Shown in pieces: positions 59,945 to 64,000 of a stretch of DNA of 64,000 nt. A program made the translations under genes and the position numbers. Source of the stretch: Methanomassiliicoccales archaeon. GTDB lineage: Archaea; Thermoplasmatota; Thermoplasmata; Methanomassiliicoccales; UBA472. Where the stretch lies: positions 91,894-155,893 of the forward strand of contig JAPKYK010000006.1 in assembly GCA_026394395.1 (NCBI GenBank), read 5' to 3'. Positions within the stretch are counted from its first letter, which is position 1; every line of letters begins with the position of its first letter. Below the pieces are notes generated by a model, which saw nothing but the letters and a program-made list of their open reading frames with translations, was not told where the DNA came from and ran no database searches.

Positions 59945-59946
59945 GC

Positions 59947-61188
59947 ATGGACCAAGAACTTCTGTTGAAAGGCTCTCGCCGGCTAAGCTGGGCGGAGGCG
60001 CACATGTCGGTGCTTAGAGAGGTGGGGGAAGCACTACGAAAGGAAGGCTCCCTGAAAGGCGTTAAGGTGGGCATGGCCCTGCACGTGGAGGCCAAGACCG
60101 GCATGCTGGCAGTGACGCTGGCCCGGGCCGGGGCCCAGGTACGACTGGCCAGCTGCAACCCCCTGTCCACGGACGACTCGGTGGCCTTGGCGCTCAAGGA
60201 GGAGAGGGGCGTCGAGGTCTACGCCCGGAAGGGGGAGAGCCATTCCGAGTACTACGAGAACCTGAACGCCGTTCTGGACATGCACCCCCAGTTCGTCATC
60301 GACGACGGGGCTGACCTGATCACCATGCTGCACACCACCCATCGGGAGCAGCTAAAGGAGGTCAGAGGGGGTAACGAGGAGACCACCACCGGGGTGATAC
60401 GCCTCAGGGCCATGGCCGCCCAGGGCGAGCTGAGGTTCCCGGTCATGGCGGTCAACGACGCCCGCATGAAGTACCTCTTCGACAACCGCTACGGCACAGG
60501 CCAGAGCACCTTCGACGGCTTCATGAACGCCACCAACCTGCTGGTGGCCGGCAAGACGCTGGTGGTGGCTGGCTACGGCTGGTGCGGAAGGGGGGTGGCC
60601 ATGAGGGCCAAGGGCCTCGGGGCTGACGTCATAGTCACCGAGGTGGACCCGATAAGGGCCATAGAGGCCCGGCTGGACGGCTACCAGGTCCTGCCCATGA
60701 TGAAGGCGGTCCGCCGGGCGGACATCATCATCTCCGTCACCGGCTGCAAGGACGTGGTGCGGGCCGAGCATTTCGCGGTCATCAAGGACGGCTGCGTCCT
60801 GGGCAATTCCGGCCATTTCGACAACGAGGTGTCCAAGAAGGCCCTGGAAGAGCTGGCCGCTCCGCCGGTAAGGGTCAGGGAGCAGGTGGAGCGCTACGAT
60901 CTGCGGAACGGGAGGAAGGTCTATCTGATCTCCGAAGGCCGCCTGATGAACCTGGCCGCGGGGCAAGGCCACCCGGTGGAGATAATGGACATGAGCTTCT
61001 CCATACAGGCCTTGGCCTTAGGGCATCTGGTCCAGAACCATTCGAAGATGGGACCGAAGGTGTATCCCGTGCCGCCGGAGATAGACGAGATGGTGGCCAG
61101 GATCAAGCTGCGCACCATGGGATTGAGCATCGATGAACTGACCCCCGGACAGAAAAAATACCTTGAGGACTGGCAGGAGGGCACCTGA
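59947..61188 (+). CDS. ahcY: S-adenosylhomocysteine hydrolase
   Basis: NAD-dependent enzyme that splits S-adenosylhomocysteine into adenosine and homocysteine, keeping methyltransferases running. The 413-residue protein has the substrate segments FVIDDGADLITMLH and TTTGVIRLRAM, a DNRYGTGQS loop, and the NAD domain GYGWCGRGVAMRAKGLG (near 211-227) with VTEVDP. The C-terminal tail seals the NAD site of the partner. It begins 2 nt after the CoA gene and its TGA overlaps the ATG of the kinase gene. Confidence 0.96.
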   Translation: MDQELLLKGSRRLSWAEAHMSVLREVGEALRKEGSLKGVKVGMALHVEAKTGMLAVTLARAGAQVRLASCNPLSTDDSVALALKEERGVEVYARKGESHSEYYENLNAVLDMHPQFVIDDGADLITMLHTTHREQLKEVRGGNEETTTGVIRLRAMAAQGELRFPVMAVNDARMKYLFDNRYGTGQSTFDGFMNATNLLVAGKTLVVAGYGWCGRGVAMRAKGLGADVIVTEVDPIRAIEARLDGYQVLPMMKAVRRADIIISVTGCKDVVRAEHFAVIKDGCVLGNSGHFDNEVSKKALEELAAPPVRVREQVERYDLRNGRKVYLISEGRLMNLAAGQGHPVEIMDMSFSIQALALGHLVQNHSKMGPKVYPVPPEIDEMVARIKLRTMGLSIDELTPGQKKYLEDWQEGT

Positions 61189-62096
61189 TGGAGCCTTTCC
61201 TGTGCGTCTATGGTCACACTAACATCGACCAAATCCTGAGGTTGAAAGAACTGCCGGAGAGGAACACCTCCGCTAATGTGCTCAGCAAGAAGAGCTTCTT
61301 CGGAGGCACCGGGGCCAACGTAGCCACCATGGCCTCGGCCCTCGGAGTGCCCACCGCCCTGGTGTCGTACGTCGGCAAGGACCTGCCACCGGCCTTCCGG
61401 GAGCTGATGGTCTCCAAAGGGGTCATACTGGACGAGCTGGTGGAGGTGGAGGGAGAGGAGACGCCCACGGTATGGATAGCCACCGACGACCGGGAGGACC
61501 AGGTGGCCTACGTCTATCAGGGAGCCATGGCCGGCATGGGCTCATACCCTCTGCAGGTTAAGGCGGCCAAGGAGGCCCTCGCCGTCCACTTGATGACCGG
61601 CTCGCCCGATTATTACCTGAGGCTGCTCTCCCAACCGTTCATGCTGCGCAAGAAGAAATCGCTGGACCCGGCGCAGGAGATCCACCACGTGTGGGACCAG
61701 GCAAAGTTCGTTAAGGCCCTGGGATCCTCCGACGTGTTCTTCTGCAACCGGAGCGAGCTGGCCACAGCCCTCCGTTACATAGGGAAGGAGAACCCGGAGA
61801 ACCTATTGACCCACATTCCTGTGGTAGTGAGCACCCTGGGGGCCAAAGGCGCGCGCATAATGACCAGGAACGAGACGGTGGACGTGCCCGCGATCAAGGC
61901 CAAAGTACTGGACCCCACGGGTGCTGGGGACGCTTTCCGTGCCGGCTTCTACGCCGGGCTGTACAGGGGCATGGGGTGGCTGGAATGCGGAGCGCTAGGG
62001 TGCGCCGCCGCCTCCTACGCCATCTCCTCACCAGGCTCCCTGACCAACGTCCCCGATTGGGAGATGGTGCGGGAGAGGGCGGAGCCCCTGCTGTGA
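61188..62096 (+). CDS. PfkB-family carbohydrate/nucleoside kinase
   Basis: A 302-residue ribokinase-fold kinase. SFFGGTGANVATMASALG near residue 36 is the substrate site, and DPTGAGDAFRAGFYAGL near 244-260 is the PfkB signature 2 with the catalytic Asp and anion-hole. The DPTGAGD position suits a sugar or nucleoside kinase. The start-stop overlap with ahcY suggests a coupled job: phosphorylating the adenosine that AhcY releases would drive the reaction. Substrate is inferred only from context; fructose- or cytidine-type activities are possible. Confidence 0.9.
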   Translation: MEPFLCVYGHTNIDQILRLKELPERNTSANVLSKKSFFGGTGANVATMASALGVPTALVSYVGKDLPPAFRELMVSKGVILDELVEVEGEETPTVWIATDDREDQVAYVYQGAMAGMGSYPLQVKAAKEALAVHLMTGSPDYYLRLLSQPFMLRKKKSLDPAQEIHHVWDQAKFVKALGSSDVFFCNRSELATALRYIGKENPENLLTHIPVVVSTLGAKGARIMTRNETVDVPAIKAKVLDPTGAGDAFRAGFYAGLYRGMGWLECGALGCAAASYAISSPGSLTNVPDWEMVRERAEPLL

Positions 62097-62146
62097 CGAC
62101 CGCCCGCCCCACTGGATGAGTTCAAATGATGCGAGGGCTGGGAGGA

Positions 62147-62314
62147 AAAATATAATAAGTGAAAAACCTTAGAGGACGCCCAAGGTGAACGAATGGCACA
62201 GGGACCGTTCCTGACCTCCTAGGCCGTGCCAGGCACGGAAGGAAGGGCTGGACCTCGCCTACTGGTCATCGACACCAATATCCTCGGATGAATATCAACG
62301 AAAGGTGATCAAGA
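62147..62314 (+). promoter_or_regulatory. Promoter and structured leader of the small membrane protein
   Basis: A TATA candidate AAAAATATAATA (62147-62157) predicts a start near 62179 and a leader of about 135 nt. The leader holds a 9-codon uORF with its own Shine-Dalgarno, a perfect hairpin CCGTGC-CAG-GCACGG (62224-62238) just after the uORF stop, and then the AAAGGTGA site of the main gene. Confidence 0.5.
62193..62222 (+). CDS. Nine-codon upstream ORF (leader peptide candidate)
   Basis: ATG to TAG encoding MAQGPFLTS, with AAGGTGA (62182-62188) four nt upstream, a good archaeal ribosome site. Its stop lies one base before the hairpin, as in attenuation-like leaders. The main gene 93 nt downstream has a near-identical ribosome site. 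Coding status rests only on this arrangement. Confidence 0.35.
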   Translation: MAQGPFLTS

Positions 62315-62611
62315 ATGGATCTGATGGAATTCCTGACGGTGCTCCTGCTGACTTTCAGCCTATTCATGCTCCTGGCTGGGGTTTTTACGGCATATTTCGG
62401 AAGCGGCAAGAGCAGGATGATCGGTGTCGTCTTACTGGTGGTCGGCCTATTAGTAGGGCTGGTCTGGGCCTACTTGGGGTACATGGATACGGCCGGCGTC
62501 GAAGTGGACATATCCGAAGTGATATGGGTCGCCTTCGTCAACATACTGGCTGCGCTCATCGGGGCCCTGATAGCCGTGGGAGTCTTCCTGCTGGCCATCA
62601 TGAAGAGCTGA
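62315..62611 (+). CDS. Small three-TM membrane protein (unknown)
   Basis: A 98-residue hydrophobic protein with three TM helices (about 4-27, 34-55 and 68-95). A short polar loop DTAGVEVDISEV lies between helices 2 and 3. No family is recognised. It has AAAGGTGA ten nt upstream of the ATG and the structured leader described separately. It is the last gene with the window's usual GC-rich composition before the AT-richer accessory DNA on the right. Confidence 0.75.
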   Translation: MDLMEFLTVLLLTFSLFMLLAGVFTAYFGSGKSRMIGVVLLVVGLLVGLVWAYLGYMDTAGVEVDISEVIWVAFVNILAALIGALIAVGVFLLAIMKS

Positions 62612-62655
62612 AAAATCCCTTCCCTATCCCTTACTTTGTCTCTCATGGAGGGGCT

Positions 62656-62704
62656 TTGCACCAGAAGTCGTTCTTGCACCTAAAGTCTTAAGGTTGCACC
62701 TAAA
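62656..62704 (+). repeat. Three TTGCACC direct repeats upstream of the right-edge gene
   Basis: TTGCACC occurs at 62656, 62674 and 62694, with TAAA after the last two; spacings of 18 and 20 nt are about two helical turns. The third copy abuts the TATA-like CTAAATATCTGG about 27 nt before the GTG start. The pattern suits an operator for an autoregulator or other DNA-binding protein. Confidence is limited by the short repeat length. Confidence 0.45.
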
Positions 62705-62730
62705 TATCTGGAGTAAGAACACTCATCAAA

Positions 62731-63795
62731 GTGGGTGAAGGTGAAACTATTTCAGATTATCGAATTAGGCCGGGACCAGTGGACGAGAATATCAATGCAA
62801 GGGTACTGGAGCTTCAGCTATGTGGTCGAAAGGTACTGACGCCCTGCAAGACGGTCGAGAAGACTATTCCAAATGGAGATTTCTTTGATTTTACTGTCCA
62901 GTTTAATGCAGAATACCTGGACCAGATTCTTGTGGGGAACTTCGGGAAGGACGCCAAAGGAGAACCAAAAAAGACCAACTCACTGAATGAAACTCATAAA
63001 AAGAGGTCTAGAGACCTTATCAATGTGATGCTACCTACTTACAATGATAAATCCATTTCAGACAAACAACTCAGCAAGATGGAATCCATCCATTACGTCA
63101 ATTCAGACGTTCTTGTTTTGCCAAATTGGGAAGGCGCATGGAAATCTACGGACTCGGTTGTAGAGGTTAAAAGATTGAATGGACGGTACATCAAAGAGAT
63201 TCGCACACTGAATAATAAGCTGATAATGGGCTACTTGCCCTTGTCACAACCTCCGGACGTCCTTTCAGAATTGGTCGATGATTTCCGCAACCAGGATGTA
63301 GTTTCATTTGTTGTAGATTATAGAACATGCGCGTCGAGCACGAAATCAGACCTAATCCGTGATATTCAGAAAAAGATTATCAATGATGGATATTATGATG
63401 AGTCATTTCTGTACTCCGTAAACACGAGACGGACGACTCTTGTGAACAAGGAACTCTATCCAGCAGACGATTTTCTTTTGTATGGTCACGGAATTGACAT
63501 CATCGGGAATCTACATATGGGTGGGGGAAGCCCCGACAGCACTCCAAGTCCAGCAAAGAGATTCGACAAGACGCAGTATACTTATTTTATAGATTCCACA
63601 TCTGCTAGGCAAGATTCGTCAATGATCAAAGCTCACAACTATGTAGACCAAAACAGTGAAACTCGCAGTTTGATAGATACAATCAGCGAGGAAGGGTCCA
63701 CTCTCGAACTATTGAAAACAAAGAATGGAGCAAAACACTCGCTAAGGGACATGTTGAGGAATAGAGACGCACGAAGTTTGGACGACCTCTTCTAA
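62731..63795 (+). CDS. Accessory protein, possibly related to tRNA-guanine transglycosylases (weak)
   Basis: A 354-residue protein in visibly AT-richer DNA than the rest of the window, so probably acquired. I cannot name its family. The start GRKVLTPCKTVE and later GYLPLSQPPDVLSEL, FLYSVNTRRT and DDFLLYGHGIDIIGNLHMGGG have a TIM-barrel-like rhythm and a weak resemblance to TGT-fold enzymes (tRNA-guanine transglycosylase/DpdA-like). No zinc-binding CxCxxC is seen, so a TGT role is unproven. The C-terminal 60 residues are polar helical (SEEGSTLELLKTKNG, SLRDMLRNRDARSLDDL). GTG start, likely leaderless; converges on a PIN-like gene. Confidence 0.6.
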   Translation: MGEGETISDYRIRPGPVDENINARVLELQLCGRKVLTPCKTVEKTIPNGDFFDFTVQFNAEYLDQILVGNFGKDAKGEPKKTNSLNETHKKRSRDLINVMLPTYNDKSISDKQLSKMESIHYVNSDVLVLPNWEGAWKSTDSVVEVKRLNGRYIKEIRTLNNKLIMGYLPLSQPPDVLSELVDDFRNQDVVSFVVDYRTCASSTKSDLIRDIQKKIINDGYYDESFLYSVNTRRTTLVNKELYPADDFLLYGHGIDIIGNLHMGGGSPDSTPSPAKRFDKTQYTYFIDSTSARQDSSMIKAHNYVDQNSETRSLIDTISEEGSTLELLKTKNGAKHSLRDMLRNRDARSLDDLF

Positions 63796-63796
63796 T

Positions 63797-64000
63797 TCAG
63801 AGATCATTGAGAGTAAGAATCAGCCCATTAGGAATCCACCGTTTCCTTGAAATCAGGTCATCCACCACCCCTGATATGTATCCCTTGTCAATCATTCCTT
63901 CTCGAATGAGTTTCTTCAAGAATCCTATAGATCCAGTCGTGATTATCTTGTCAATGCACGGAAATCTCTCTCGAATATCGGGTATTCTTCTTATCTCCTG
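63797..64000 (-). CDS. C-terminus of a probable DUF3368/PIN-type nuclease (cut by right edge)
   Basis: 67 codons of a minus-strand gene whose 5' part lies outside the window. The product ends with IDKIITTGSIGFLKKLIREGMIDKGYISG and DLISRKRWIPNGLILTLNDL. This matches the C-terminal part of DUF3368 proteins, PIN-domain toxin-like nucleases, whose late helices follow a GTxGxLxxAKxxGLI pattern and a WIS/IPxxLI motif. Active-site acids would lie upstream and are not visible. The stop is 1 nt beyond the convergent accessory gene. The DNA is AT-rich like its neighbour. Confidence 0.55.
   Translation of the reverse strand, partial: QEIRRIPDIRERFPCIDKIITTGSIGFLKKLIREGMIDKGYISGVVDDLISRKRWIPNGLILTLNDL

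Noticed and set aside
62224..62250. GGAAGGAAG-type sequence resembling the SRP RNA helix 8 loop
   Set aside because: The flanking bases do not form the SRP internal loop and closing stem, and the gap is too short for an archaeal SRP RNA of about 300 nt.

Overview
The window is a gene-dense stretch of an archaeal chromosome. The evidence is an MCM helicase with archaeal-type inteins, PriS, the PolD small subunit, Orc1/Cdc6, TFB, Gar1, NMD3, TiaS, Tsr3, a splicing endonuclease EndA, a complete A1AO ATP synthase operon, CDC48 and archaeal phosphopantoate-beta-alanine ligase. The high GC content, the gene set and the archaeal-lipid geranylgeranyl reductase suggest a Thermoplasmatota lineage, possibly Methanomassiliicoccales-like. 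That placement is an inference, because no methanogenesis gene, rRNA or tRNA lies in the window. Many genes appear to have leaderless or very short-leader transcripts, with a TATA box 26-32 nt upstream of the start codon, and several starts were moved on that basis.

Layout. 1-4.5 kb, minus strand: NMD3 (cut by the left edge), DUF424 and an MCM helicase carrying two mini-inteins. 4.5-9.1 kb: Tsr3/arsenate-reductase-like operon, an RDD protein, two paralogous type IV pilins that share a conserved 5'-leader hairpin, and a KaiC-like ATPase with a degenerate partner. 9.2-23 kb: Hps-RraA fusion, PHP protein, HtpX, sugar epimerase, primase PriS, radical SAM protein, the L18a-prefoldin-FtsY cluster, an M20 peptidase, a thiolase and TiaS. 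23-28.4 kb: HflX, an intergenic ORB-like origin candidate beside Orc1/Cdc6, tandem Sec11-like signal peptidases and a dCMP deaminase. 28.6-37.1 kb: ATPase operon H-I-K-E-C-F-A-B-D ending in a 40-residue membrane ORF. 37-42.6 kb: PolD small subunit, UPF0201, a TIM-barrel protein, a CPBP protease, CYTH and cobalamin adenosyltransferase, with two shared divergent TATA boxes. 42.7-49.8 kb: a 1412-residue FG-GAP surface protein with a pilin-type leader, a geranylgeranyl reductase, and a UbiA prenyltransferase fused to an extra membrane domain. 49.8-55.7 kb: a regulator gene pair, then a proteostasis locus (HTH regulator, helical protein, Hsp20, CDC48, Hsp20). 55.7-62.6 kb: EndA, TFB/Gar1, CoA biosynthesis, S-adenosylhomocysteine hydrolase with a PfkB kinase, and a small membrane protein behind a leader containing a 9-codon uORF and a hairpin. 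62.7-64 kb: visibly AT-richer accessory DNA with an unrecognised gene behind three TTGCACC repeats, converging on the 3' end of a probable DUF3368/PIN-type gene cut by the right edge.

The genes group into information processing (replication, transcription, RNA maturation, translation quality control), energy conversion, archaeal membrane-lipid and envelope functions, and proteostasis. No CRISPR array, insertion sequence, tRNA or rRNA was found. The most novel-looking items are the conserved GNRA hairpin overlapping the Shine-Dalgarno of both pilin genes, the uORF-hairpin leader at 62.2 kb, the small ORF at the end of the ATPase operon, the UbiA fusion, and the accessory pair at the right edge.
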